Positions 49,223 through 61,529 of a stretch of DNA of 64,000 nt are shown in pieces. The notes under the pieces were generated by a model. The model was not told the DNA's origin. It did not search any database and worked only from the letters and a program-made list of their open reading frames with translations. The stretch's first letter is position 1, and the number at the start of each line of letters is the position of its first letter. Origin of the DNA: Allium sativum (lineage: Eukaryota > Streptophyta > Magnoliopsida > Asparagales > Amaryllidaceae); assembly GCA_030737875.1 (NCBI GenBank), contig CM060911.1:91036599-91100598 (forward strand), given 5' to 3'. The position numbers and the translations under genes were made by a program.

Positions 49223-52200
49223 AATTGATTTATAGCGAATGATTGTTTGGGATTGTTTGTGGTTGATATTGATTGATTATGGTTGAAAAATACCCGTTTG
49301 TGGTTGAGAAATATTTGGTTGAAACCACATAGGATTAGTTTGTGGAAATGAAATAAATATATACATGCCGCCTGCGTGCGAACTAGATGCATGATCCCCA
49401 TTGTCAAAAACCGCGAGGTTTTAAGGTAGAGCGAGGAGCCGTACTAGGGAAGGTCCCGGTTTTAACTACCCTGCCGTTATGCTGCCAAAATTTTGAATAA
49501 TATTCGTGTGTTTGAATTATTTTCATTTGCTTAAACTATATTTATCCATTGTATAGAAAACCTTCATGTGTTGAATTGATATTCATTCGTTGATTAGAAA
49601 TTCATGTATTGAATGGTATTCGCGTTTTAAATATAAAAATCACATTTTTATCTATATATAGAAACTATAGAAAACCTTCATGTGTTGAATCGATATTCAT
49701 TTGTTGTTTAGAAATTCATGTGTTGAATGGTGTTCATATTTTGAAATAAATTGTTTGATAATAAGAATCACCTTTTATCGACTATATGAACTGTGTAAAA
49801 TAATCTCGTTTTGAAAGAAATTGTTTCATAAGAAAATCCTATTTTTATCACCAATATGAAATATATAAAATAATAGTGTTTTGAAATGAATTGTTTTACA
49901 ATAAAAATCACATTTTTATTGTATGCATGAATCGTTAAAATGTGAAGTGTTAAAAATAGCCACTTGTTCAAAATAAACATATATGAGTTGAAATATTCAT
50001 TAATTAGCTAATGAAATGATTTGCACCTATGTATGTAACATTAAAATGAATGGTGTTTTTAAACCAAATAAAAATCAAATATGAAGTTTAATAGAAAATG
50101 ATAAATGATAAGAACTGTATATATATGTACATGCATATTCATTGAACAGGTTATAGCAAAGGGGCAAGAGAAGAGGAATAAAATCTTGTGCCCGACAAAT
50201 AGGTACACATTTACTGTTTTGTTTGGGTGATGATTTTATGAGCCTGTTGGCTAGCCGCTTGGCTTTTTCTTTTTCTTTTCGAGATTAGAAGGACCGGGAA
50301 AGCTATTTGTGATTTCCCGATGCTCCCGGTGCAGGGGAGGTTATGGCGAAATTTTCCAAAATTTTAAGGCGTTAGTGAAATATTAGAAGTAAAACGATAT
50401 TGAAATCATTGGATGAACTATATTTATATAAATATATAAATATATATAAAATTAAAACGAAACGAGGCCATGCAGTTCGTATTTTGAAACCGTGATTTCA
50501 AACAACTAGTGCGGGAAATCCGACCATTGGATTTTCCCGAAACCTCAACCGTCGGGTTCGCCTTGGAAATATCTTCCCAACGGCAGCAACCTTGTAAAAA
50601 TCCAACGGTTGGATTGCCTGGAATGTTTAATTCAAATCTGAAGAAAAACAGCGCCAGAAGCGATTATATTTATATATATATAAATATAATTATATATTTA
50701 ATCGAATAACGACGCTGCAGTTCGTATTTTGAAATTGAAGATTCAAACGATTGTACCGGGAGATCCGACCGTCGGATTTTCCCGAAACTGGAACCGTTGG
50801 ATTCGTTTTGAAAAGACCTTCCTAATGATGTAAATTTTGTGAAGATCCAACGGTTAGATTTTCAGATATGTGTAAATCAATTCTGAAGAAAAACAGCGCC
50901 ACGGCCGCGTTATGGCCCGAAGCGTCGTTTTGAATAAATGGGCTATTTTAAAATAAAAAAATAGCGATAAATCATTATAAAGTACCATAAACAATATGGA
51001 GTGGAAATAAACTGAATTTGCTCGATTTATGTTGTATTTGATGGTTGAATGTGTTTGGTGTGAAAATTACATTAAAGAACAATATTGGTGTTGTCGAATA
51101 ATTTAACCATTGAAATAAACTGATTTGAAATTCTAAATATACGTGAATTATTTGAAAAGGCCGAGTTAATTCTCATTTCGAATAATTGACCGACGATTAA
51201 AAGTCGAAGATGAAGACGATGGTCGAAGACCGGAGATCTTCACCTCGTTTGGATGGTAACCGAGGTCCTGATTGGGAGGCATCCTGAAATATGGATAATG
51301 AGTGGTGATCGTCTAGACGTACGTGGTGATCGATGGGTTTGCGAGGTATTTAGTGCCTCCGGTTTCGTTCAGACCCAGAACGGACTTGTAAATGGACTGT
51401 GTGTCTGACTTTGGAGTTTATTCTGTGTTGATTGATTTCTGTAAAATATACATCTGTTTGGCGGCGGAGAATTTATTCTTTTGCTTAACGCCCTTCTCTG
51501 AGATGCACGAGCTCAGAGGTTGTATATCAATGGACATCAGTCGCATGGCATGAATTGCCTGTGTGGCATGCTAAGATGCAGTGATCAGGGCTTCTGTTGA
51601 AAAGCAAATTCTTGTGGTGATGATCAAAGCACCGCCTGTGTGGCGTAGCTTTGTGTATAACGTGAATTCGTGAGCCTCACACCCCGGTATGAACCTAAAA
51701 CGGGAGAAGGACCTCAGGGAGGGCATGCGTTTCTTTCTAGCTAGGGTGGTGTCAGTGACCTACAGCCCTGACATTTATATACTTTTCACCTATGTGGTTG
51801 TTGTTGTTGCGAGGCGCCTCGGTTTGATCGGACGATCCGGGTCCGATGGAGTCATTCGTTGGCTCGTTTGCGCCCCAAAGGGCGGGGAAACGTATTGTTC
51901 AGGCATTTTAATCCACATCGGTGGACCGGCCCTGACGATCCAAGGGTCACTCGAGCTCTGATCCTGAGACATGGTAGGCTAGATTGTCTCGAATTCGGTA
52001 AGGACTATCTTTTGCCTTGGTTCATGACGGAAATCCAATTTCCAAATACGACATCGTGCGGTTTCGATTGTATATATATATTTGGCGACATAGTGGCATG
52101 GGACGCTCATGTCGTCTATGATTGATAGTTATGATTTGAAATTGTTTTCAAACCATATAAACACTAGCAATAATATCAAATGCCTTTGTTTTATTCGTAT

Positions 52201-52257
52201 CAAGCATATTTTGGCCGTTATAAGGTAAAAACTCTATCCTCCGGTTTGCGTTGCATC
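49223..52257 (+). mobile_element. Element B, 3' LTR, middle part (chimaeric)
   Basis: From 50993 it matches the 5' LTR of B. Before that are CATGTGTTGA motifs (49565-49726), a block at 50140-50375 that resembles the internal regions of A and D (GAACAGG...GCCCGACAAATAGG...GGCTAGCCGCTTGGCTT), and two successive copies of a roughly 200-bp LTR segment containing GCAGTTCGTATTTTGAAA (from 50472 and 50717, period 245 bp). At about 52257 it breaks off inside the H1 loop and joins LTR G. No gene is seen. Confidence 0.75.
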
Positions 52258-53751
52258 CCTTTGATAGTTATGAAGATGAAGACGGTGGTCGAAGACCGAA
52301 AGTCTTCACGTCGTTTGGGTGATTACTGACGATCTTGATTGGGCTGTACACCCAAGAAGATGGAAACAGTTGGTGATCGTCCAGACGTACTTGGAGATCG
52401 ATGGATATGCGGGGTACTAGGTGCCTCCGGTTTCGTTCAGACCCAGAACGGACTTGTAAATGGACTGTGTGTCTGACATTGGATTTTAGTCCGTGTGATT
52501 GATCTCTATTAAATATATATCTGTTTGGCGGCGGAGAATTTATTCTCTTGCTTAACGCCCTTCTCTGAGACGTACGAGCTCAGAGGTTATGTATTGATGG
52601 ATATCAAACGCATGGAGTGAATTGCCTGTGTGGCATGCCTAAGTGGCAAATGATTAAGGCTTCTGTTGAAAAGCAAAGTCTTGTGGTGATGATCGAAGCA
52701 CAGCCTTTGTGGCGTAGCTTTGTGTAACGTCCACTTCGCGAGTTTCACACCCGGTATGAACCAAAAATGGGAGACGGACCTCAGGGAGGACTTGCGTTTC
52801 TTTCTAGTTAGAAGTGGCGTCAGTGGTTTTACACGCCCTGACGAGTTTGACTTATGTGGTTGTTGCTGTTGCGAGGCGCCTCGGATTGATCGGTCGTTCT
52901 CGAACCGATGGAGTCATTTAGTTGGCTCATTTACGCCCCAAAGGGCGGGGAAACGTAGTGTTTAGGCATAATAATCCACATTGGTGGACCGGCCCTGACG
53001 ATCCAAAGGGTTGATGCGTTCTAATCCTGAGGCTCGGGCTAGAGAGACTCGAATTCGGTGAGGACTATCTTTTGCCTCGGTTCATAGATGGAAATCCAAC
53101 TTCCAAATACGTGACATTTGCGGTTTTAATTGTAGAACTAGTATGGAGACATGATATATGGTACCCATGCCGCCTATGATTGATACTTATGATTTGAAGT
53201 TGTTTTATACACTATGCACTTATGATAGTATCAAATGATTTGTTTTAAACGTATCAAGCATTCTTTGGCTGTTATAAGGGAAAACCCTATCCCCCGTTCC
53301 GTGTTATACGGCGTGGTTCCTTGATTTGCCTAACTTTAAAAATAAAAGATTAATAACTGTTTTAGTTCTCACACCAGTCCCATGACTGACCTGGAGTTTA
53401 TTGTTTTAACCTAAGCTCTGGGTGCCCTTATTTTGACACGGGCAGCTAGTAGTTTTGGTTTTGCAGATTTATATTCACAGGATCCTGGTTTACAGCTGGA
53501 ATGATATCCGGAAAGCTTTGTATCCGTATATCTCCTTCTAGTTGTGTATTGTATTATTTTCCGCTGCGATGTATTTAAATGTAATTTAAATCTCTGATAT
53601 TTCTGTGTAATATTCATTTATACTCTGTATATTCTTGTGATCTGATGGATTATTGTAATATAAAATGAAATGTTCTTCTGTATGTGTTCTGTTGTGGCTT
53701 GTTCTCGAACTATCCGCGCTTTCCTTTACGGGGAAGTTACGGGTTTTCACA
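52258..53751 (+). mobile_element. LTR G, 3' end of an F-type LTR
   Basis: It matches the 3' third of the F and D LTRs in plus orientation and ends GTTACGGGTTTTCACA. It carries palindrome-like GAAGACCGAAAGTCTTC, and a small deletion near 53290 has removed the 3' arm of H1. No internal region follows, so it is a truncated LTR whose 5' part was lost in the join with B. Confidence 0.82.
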
Positions 53752-54000
53752 GAGAGAGAGAAGGAAATCTTCCTTATTTAATAATACACTTAGATCATCC
53801 TAATGGGACAATTAAACTTGAATAAAAACTCCTAATTAATTAAGCATTTATTCGCTTTAATTGTATGTTAAATAAGTTACATAATAAGAAATATATTTTG
53901 CGCATAATAATGTGCGTTTGAAACACGTCCTAGATCATCCGTAAGAAATGAAGAAATGTCAATCTTCACGTAATTCACAATTACAAGTTTTCTTCTCACA
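53752..54000. repeat. Direct repeat R, left copy
   Basis: Starting in a short GA run, this stretch recurs at 63747-64000 with about four differences in 245 bp by eye. No PBS follows, so I do not call it an LTR. Confidence 0.85.
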
Positions 54001-54032
54001 TACAATATTCACCAAGCATTATTTTGTGGACT

Positions 54033-54400
54033 AATTCTATTTGAACCCATGTTTTTACTGAGTAAACCCAGAAAAACGATGAACATACCCCATTTGTTTT
54101 GCAATGTTTTTCTTCTTCCAATTCTCATCATACCTCGTAGAGCTTCAGTGAGATTCTTTGGTTTACCTCGTAGAGTCCCTACGAGATTATTTAGTGTATC
54201 TCGTATGGACCCTACGAGGCGACCGAAAGGCACCTAGTATGGTTTCTACGAGATACACTAAAGAATATCGTAGAGCCTGTACGAGAGAGAGTAAAATTGT
54301 ATTTTTTAATAAAACATGGGTGAACTCAACAAAATGCTGGATTCCTCCTATTTTCCAGTTTTTCTGGGTATACTCAGTAATTTCTTGGATCTAAGTAGAA
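54033..54400. mobile_element. MITE-like inverted repeat element
   Basis: Imperfect terminal inverted repeats of about 40 bp: the left end carries ACTGAGTAAACCCAGAAAAA (from 54057), and the right end, read on the minus strand, carries ACTGAGTATACCCAGAAAAA. Inside are repeated TCGTAGAG/CTACGAG palindromes and an exact inner stem TTAGTGTATCTCGTA with TACGAGATACACTAA (near 54190 and 54246). There is no transposase. The ORFs here are short and overlap on both strands, as expected of a palindrome. Confidence 0.65.
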
Positions 54401-55560
54401 TTTAACACAAATTCCAAATTATCCATATAAATTAATTGGAATATTTAACAAATTGGACTTACAATTCATTTTCTTAGTTTATTCCACTTTTGATTATTGA
54501 AAACTTCTGTGGAAATAAGGATTTTAGTTACATAATTTTCTATTATTAGTCCCGTTATCTCGAATACAAGACTCAAAGAGAAGATGGAATAAAGAATTGG
54601 GATAAACTAAGATTTAAATAGGAATTCTAAAAATGTAGAACTCCATCGGATTTATATATATGTAATTAAGATTCAACCCACAGGATTGGCATATATTACA
54701 CATTAATTACTCTCATCGATTGCTAGTGTAAGCTACAAAATTATTTTCTATATTAAATGATTGCATACACTACATTCAATTTGCATATGAATATTTACCA
54801 ATAATCAATCAGCCCTAGATAATTGAATTTTCAAATTTACACATATTACTATTTCCGGCGCTAAAATTTCAAACAATCATAATTTCTCCGTTTGAACTCC
54901 AATCGGAATATATGAAAATTCTTCAGAAAATCATGGTAAAAACAATGATATAAGTTTCATGGTCAAATTTCAACATCTTCTAAATGTCCATTTTTACCGT
55001 TTTCTAATTTTATTAGGTAAGTCCATATTAATTAATAATTATAAGACGTGAGGTAGTACGTGATGTTTATAAATTTTGTTTTTGAGAATGAACAACCGGT
55101 TGTATATATTGAAACTTAAACGTTGGTGTTTAAAAAAATAATCAAAATTATATTTGATTTTTGACTAATTTTCGTTCTTCACAAGAAAGAACATGAAAAT
55201 TCTGATTTTGAAAGAGCAAATAAATTGTTATTTTGACCAAAAAAAAAAAGCGTGGAATTCTGATTTGATGTTACTACAAAAGATACTAACAAAGTAAAAC
55301 AATAATGACAAGTAATTAATAGAAATATTTGGAATTGACAATCGTGCAGTGCATTCCAGGAATGCATATCATGTATATGCATTATACTTTCTTCACTAAT
55401 CTATTGTTAAGCTCATTATACATATATCAATAAACAATAATTCTATTGACCATAAAATATACATTCATGTATAAATATATTAACATATATGATGACAATT
55501 AACATTCATGAATCTTCCAATTTCGGCACATTAATTAGAATTATGGGATTTCAAGTCCAA
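54401..55560. other. AT-rich stretch without a recognised gene
   Basis: I see no supported coding region, RNA gene or clear repeat here. ORFs are short and low-complexity. Confidence 0.6.
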
Positions 55561-55578
55561 TTTCCAAAAGAATTTGTC

Positions 55579-55585
55579 TATATAA
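55579..55585 (+). promoter_or_regulatory. TATA box of the small peptide gene
   Basis: TATATAA lies 61 bp upstream of the ATG, leaving room for a typical short plant leader starting near 55610. Confidence 0.55.
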
Positions 55586-55645
55586 CCAACCATCCACTGT
55601 AGCCTTAACATGATATTCATAAAACAAAACTAAACAAAAGAAAAG

Positions 55646-55864
55646 ATGATGAAAAGAGTTAGTATTATATTTCTAGTTTGTTTGCTCATTACTGCTATGT
55701 CTGCAGACGTTGTGTTATCAAGTCTTAAGCCGCCTAGAACACCACCAAACCCTGGCACTGGACCTTGTATCAACTGCAATATTGATGATGATGCGGACTA
55801 TCAGGTAAGCCCGCCGCCAGCTCCGCCTAGGAAGAAAATGGCTGATCATCTTCATTCAGATTAA
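55646..55864 (+). CDS. Candidate secreted small peptide precursor (72 aa)
   Basis: I do not recognise the family. The protein starts MMKRVSIIFLVCLLITAMSA: a basic start then a hydrophobic run to about residue 20-26, a good signal peptide for secretion. The remaining roughly 46 residues are proline-rich and hydrophilic, with a central PPNPGTGP, a CINC cysteine pair, an acidic run DDDAD, then SPPPAPPRKK and a short C-tail. This layout resembles precursors of plant signalling peptides, but no CLE, CEP or PIP motif is present. The start was chosen as the first ATG after the TATA box; a second ATG follows at once. A possible splice donor (CAGGTAAG, 55803-55810) lies inside the frame; if it is used, the C-terminus would differ. 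It is the only non-transposon ORF here with gene-like signals. Confidence 0.6.
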   Translation: MMKRVSIIFLVCLLITAMSADVVLSSLKPPRTPPNPGTGPCINCNIDDDADYQVSPPPAPPRKKMADHLHSD

Positions 55865-57490
55865 TTCGAACGCTTTCTTATTACATAAACCACTGGGTCA
55901 TTGAAATATGTCCTGTTCTTTTTATCTGCTTAAAATTCGCATCATATTGATGAATGTAGAACTCATTTTATATTAAACTGTGTGTTGTGAGGAAACTTGA
56001 GATTTTTGATGGAACATAAAATGTAGGTGTCAAAATTTTCAAGTGGCTAAAAATTTCTAATTCCAGGTATTAGAGCGTTTTGGACTCTGTGGATGATTTT
56101 GCCTTCGTTTGTACTTTTAAACATCAATTTGATAACAAGAACTAATTAATTGTAATCTCATTTAGTTCGATTCATTCTATTGAATACAAGTTAGAGGTTT
56201 GCTAACATCAGTATCCAAAGGAGACCGTCCATACTGATTGCTAGCTGTTGGTTATTAGGGCAAGATTATAATGACTTTATTTTATAAATTGTACAATATC
56301 AAGCGGTTCCCTATGTTATCGTATCAGCCATTAGCGTGATAAGTATTTCATCCTCTAGTGGAGCAGCATTCTACTTCAATTTATTTGTAAATATTATGAT
56401 TTGTATTCAAATCTCAGGCAAGTTTCCTATGATATAACCAATTTTTAATGAATATTTAATTAATGAGAAAACTAAGTGGTACTAGTACGAATGCACATGG
56501 AGTTTTTAATGTCAATGAAATCGATATATTTGTAACTATATTTTGCGGATATGCTAAAGTATACTTTTTATATTGTCATTTATAAATGCTCAATAAATGA
56601 ATATAGGAACCACTAAAAGAAGAAATCATTGACATGAAATAATCAGCAACAACTGGTGAAAATTTGACAAATCAGCTATTTATCAAATAGCTTGTAAGAC
56701 ATAAAATTTATCAATTACTTTGCATGTCTTTGATTTTAAAAGTCTTATCAGAACATTTTAACGGTAGATGCCTCAAAGTGATGGTTCGGGTAGTGTAAGT
56801 AGAACATGTAATTAGGTGGAAATGGTTGATTGTTAACAAACCAATCTTCCTCTTTCTTACAACGAAAAAAAAAAAATGTAAGTTATCCATAATGTGAAGT
56901 TCAATTCTCCTATCTTCACATTCAATCTCAGTTTCAAGTCACATGATCTAATTGTTGGTTGGGTCACACCATACTAGAAATTAATGAATTGATACAACTC
57001 ATCAATGAACGATTGGGATGGGCTTAGGACATAAGGACACGAAAAATAACTACAGAGGAATTTATTACATAATGTACATCAAAATAGCTAGAGATGGTGC
57101 ATAATAGAAGCAAATAACATTTAAGTGCACAGATTCACTCAAGAAACACATTTTATATGTGTTTGTGAGTTGAAGTTTAAGATATATATCGGTATTTTAT
57201 GCCCATAAAATAAATACTTTCAGTTTAACAATTTCATGTTATAACGTTGATAACAATGATATAAATTTTCCATTTAAAATAAAACTAATTTAGTTTATAC
57301 TAAGAAAATCCATTGCACTAACTACCGTAACGTTTTTTATAAAGTACATATTAGACTTATACTCATTAAATAATTCTTTTAATATATATTTAATTAACCT
57401 TAAAATCTTTCCATCTAAGCACATCCAAATTCATACTACGGTGACAATTTTAATGATAAACTAACTCATTCATATTCATCATACGAGCGT
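55865..57490. other. Downstream AT-rich region, no gene seen
   Basis: Probably 3' UTR and intergenic DNA of the peptide gene at first, then AT-rich sequence without supported features. Confidence 0.5.
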
Positions 57491-57493
57491 ATA

Positions 57494-57574
57494 GGCACGC
57501 GCTTCGCACGTGGTGATGACACGCGTTTTGCGCATGGTGACGGCATGCGCTTCGCGCGTGACCATGGCACGATG
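57494..57574. repeat. Three 24-bp CpG-rich tandem units
   Basis: Units at 57494-57517, 57518-57541 and 57542-57565, with a partial fourth, share the pattern GRCAYGCGYTTYGCRCRTGR. They stand out in AT-rich surroundings. A related GTGCGAAGCACGTGC is found in both C LTRs (near 16748 and 24015). Confidence 0.75.
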
Positions 57575-57837
57575 TGTTCTTTCTAGTATGCTAAAAAATA
57601 ACTTCGCAAGGAGTAAAGATATACTAAGAAAACTACTTTGCAGAGAGTAAAGAATAGACTTATAATTTATAGATGTGGTGGAGGTGGTTTAGATATGAAA
57701 TTGTATAAACTGGTAAATATGCCTTGAAAGATCAAAGTGGGGTAGAACTTGATTTATTTGAAAGGGATAAAACATGGCATCCTTTTTATAGATAGGAGAA
57801 ACATGTTTGAAGGTATTTGGAGCATGGTATACGTATG

Positions 57838-58990
57838 AGAAATTAATTGTAGAAATGAATGATATTAAATAAATAAATAAATATATATATATATATACAC
57901 ACACACATAGGAAGAGAAGGGAAGAGAAGTGGTCAAAGAATTAATGATAACTAATATATGTTACAATTATAATTGATGTACGCGGGTTTTAAGGGGTTGA
58001 CTGCTTTTAGATAAAGTAATTAAAATATATACAGATAAAAAGAGAAATGGTTAAAGAATTAACGACAATTAAGTTACATTACAATTATAATTAACATACG
58101 CAAATTTCAAGGGAATGATTGTTCTAAATAAAGTGATTAAAAATGGGATGTACATATTATATAAAGTAAAGTAGGAAATAAAGTTTAAAAAAGCCACATA
58201 AAGTAGAAAATAAGTAAACATATAAACATTTGGATTTCAAATATGATTAAGTAGAAATAAATTTGCGGAATTGATATATGTATCAGAAATTAATTATAGA
58301 AATAGTCAAAGAATTAATGATAATTAAAGTATGCGAATTTCAAGGGATTGACTGCTTCTAAATAAGGCTATTAAAAAAATGGCATATACGTATTTTATAA
58401 AGTCAAGTTGGAAATAAAGTTTTAAAAAAGCTATATATGTATTAGAAATTATTTATAGAAATAAATTTGCGGAATTGATATATGTATCAGAAATTAATTA
58501 TAGAAATAAATGATATTAAAAATATACATATAAGAAGAGAAATGGTCAAAGAATAATGATAATTAACGTACGCGAATTTCAAGGGATTGACTACTTCTAT
58601 ATAAAGTGATTTAAAAAATGGTGTATACGTGTTATATAAAGTAAAGTAGGAAATAAAATTTAAAAAAAGCTATATAAAGCAGAAAATAAGTAAACATATA
58701 AACATTTGGATTTCAAATTTGAAAATATAATTAAGTAGAAACAAATTTGTGGATTTCAAATTTGAAAATATAATTAAGTAGAAACAAATTTGTGGAATTG
58801 ATATATGTATCAGAATTTAAATATAAAAACGAATGATATTAAAAATGTATACATATAAATTAAGTATAATTGTAATAAAATATGAATTAAATATAAAAAC
58901 GAATGATATTAAAAGAGAAACGGTCAAAGAATTAATGATGATTAATATACGTTACAATTATAATTGATGTACGCAAATTATAATTAATAA
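57838..58990. repeat. Degenerate tandem repeats, AT-rich
   Basis: Several irregular copies of a unit with phrases such as AGAAATTAATTATAGAAAT, GGTCAAAGAATTAATGATAA, CGAATTTCAAGGGATTGACT and TATATAAAGTAAAGTAGGAA. The copies are shuffled and truncated, and no gene is seen. Confidence 0.65.
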
Positions 58991-60590
58991 TGTTTGAATA
59001 CTTATCTACATGTGACACAAATTAAGTAAAGGGCATTTTCGTCAGTTTAGGTGTACACAAAAAAAGTGTGACACCAAACATATTCCAATTATTAGTAAAG
59101 ATATAAGCTTACATCATAATTGTAATAAGATACTATAGCCACAACAATTACATCATTCAAAGATTTCATTATGCCTTCGAAAATAACGAAAAGGAAAATG
59201 AGATCTATCAAGTTAGATAATTAGTAGTATAAGATATTTAGTTAATTTTTAATTAATGGATGCCAAATGATATGATACTAATGTTAAGTCTTTTAATAGA
59301 TGCTTTCAGACGTGAATAATATTATATCTGCATCTGAAGTAGAAATTATTTTCAAATATAATAATGCATATGTGGATAAGCAAATACCAAATATTTATCA
59401 TATACATAAACAATCAATAAATATAAAAATTAAAAAATGGCTTCACATAAAATATGAATTACATTTATATTTATTTTTCCCTTGTTTATTTACGAAAATT
59501 TTAAAAGTAAAAAATTCATTGATACATGGTGCATACAACATTCAATTTCTCCATGTATAGGCAGCATACAAAACTATGAAGCAGCACATTGGATCATTCT
59601 GAAGAGCTGCGAATATTGGGTATGCAGTATGCATTATCAAAAAAATGACACCATTTTAGCGCATTAAAATCTTCATCAAAGCGTAATAGAGAGCCTAAAT
59701 CTTGTAAATATCACTCTTCCATCAATAATTGCCAGTATTTCCAACCTTCCAACACCGCATACAGTTTGCCGAATTGCTCCAGTATGGAATTGATGGAACT
59801 GAAGTGGTAACAAAATCAAGATTCATGTTTTGGTTGAACATCATAAGATGATCAGAATTCAATTATGGAGCAATCTGTTTAAAATTGATTGAGCTTGAGG
59901 ATTTGTTAGTATTTGCTTGTGGATTTTAAAAACATGATGTACTCGGTTGCTTTTGATTTTACTAGTTCTTAATCTTATAGTAGTCATGGTACAAAATGCC
60001 TTTTTCCAACATAGATTATTTAATTCCTGAGATTCGAATGTATATTGTATATGAATTATTGTCTCATTTTTTGATCTTATAGTAGTTAATGGTGCTATTA
60101 TTCCTATTCTTAGTCGCTATTTATGCATCGGTTGGTTTCGGAGAATTATATGTAATAAAGAATTTTTTGTTTATATAAACATACTTACGAGATGGTGCAT
60201 AAAACTGTATAAAAGAGTTTGATCGAGTTGCTAATCAATTAGCACTCCACATTTACAGTTAGGCACTTTAGATTTGTTCATACTTACAGCAGCTGCTGGG
60301 ACATGGAAAAAAAAAGGGAATATGTTAATGTATGTAGTGTCATTTTTCTTCTGGCATAGGTACGTTGTATTTGATAGTTTTGTAGCATTTTTATCTGCTT
60401 GTTTATCTTTTTCGAAGTTGCATCTGTCAACAGTTTAAATACTTGTAAATATATTTATCCTTGGCCAACATATTCAAAATAAAAATGAACATTATTTTAC
60501 TAGTGCTCGTTTTTAGTGATGTCACGGTAAATACATTAAAAATCGCTGGTTCTATTTGACTGCATATGCTTGGTATATTTATAGAACTGT
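58991..60590. other. AT-rich stretch without a recognised gene
   Basis: ORFs of 61-86 residues at 59300-59667 are AT-driven, lack any motif I recognise and overlap each other. I see no supported feature. Confidence 0.5.
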
Positions 60591-60596
60591 AAATTT

Positions 60597-60925
60597 TGTA
60601 CGAATGTCCGACATTCGTTCGTGTTCATGACCAAATATGTCCATCCGATTCTCATTTAAAACACCAATTAAGACAATAAAATTTGTACGAGAAAAAAATC
60701 ACGTTTGGTCTATTCTCGTTCGAATTCGTCCAAATTCCTTGTAATTCGATATATAATTGAGATTAAATTTAATAAAAAGTATATGATATAAATGGTCATG
60801 TCCGACCTGTCCGCTTGTGTACGTATTCATAAAACATGTGTCTTTGTCCGACAGATGACATGAATTAAGACAACAAAATTTATTCGAGAAATTTTTTTGT
60901 TTGATCCATGTTCTAATATATATTT
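60597..60925. repeat. Diverged direct duplication
   Basis: Two segments about 190 bp apart share GTCCGAC...CATGACC/CAT, AATTAAGACAAYAAAATTT and CGAGAAA followed by TTTGRTCYAT. They look like old copies of one sequence of unknown origin. Confidence 0.5.
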
Positions 60926-61529
60926 TTTAGAATAGAAACTGAACACACTTTTGTGCAATCTGGCCTGATCGATTTACACCTCAATATATTCGTAATATAT
61001 TTAAAATGTAATATATTACATGAGAAATATGTTTAAAATATACGAGATATTAAAAGCCTACAAATGCTTGTATTACACTAGCTTTAAATTATACTATCTA
61101 CTTGTAATAGTTTTGAGTTTTGGTTGTATGTCCTATTTACTAATTGTAATCCATTTTACTGGATATACAAATTTATTTAAAGCCATTATAATTGCATATA
61201 CTATATTATCTATTGTGCGATGATTTGTGTATGTGTTGTGACTCATTCGAATCAATACATTGATAGTATATTCTTATCTCAAGTTGATTTACATATAAAA
61301 TTCTGTTTAATTAAATTTCTACTTTATTAATTACTATATCTAATTTTTCAAAAAAAGAAATCTAATTTGAAATATGTTTTAGCATATAATTTTATATATT
61401 ATATTTAACACATTAACAGTCGGTTTTCCCACGTTGTACGGTAATACTAGTTTACATACCTTTTTTCTTTTCCTATTTTACAAATTTCTTACCTCAATCA
61501 ATTTTCTTTATTTTATGTGTGGAAACATT

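Noticed and set aside
59300..59667. Overlapping ORFs of 86 and 61 residues
   Set aside because: They are AT-driven, overlap each other in different frames and have no promoter or homology signal that I can see.
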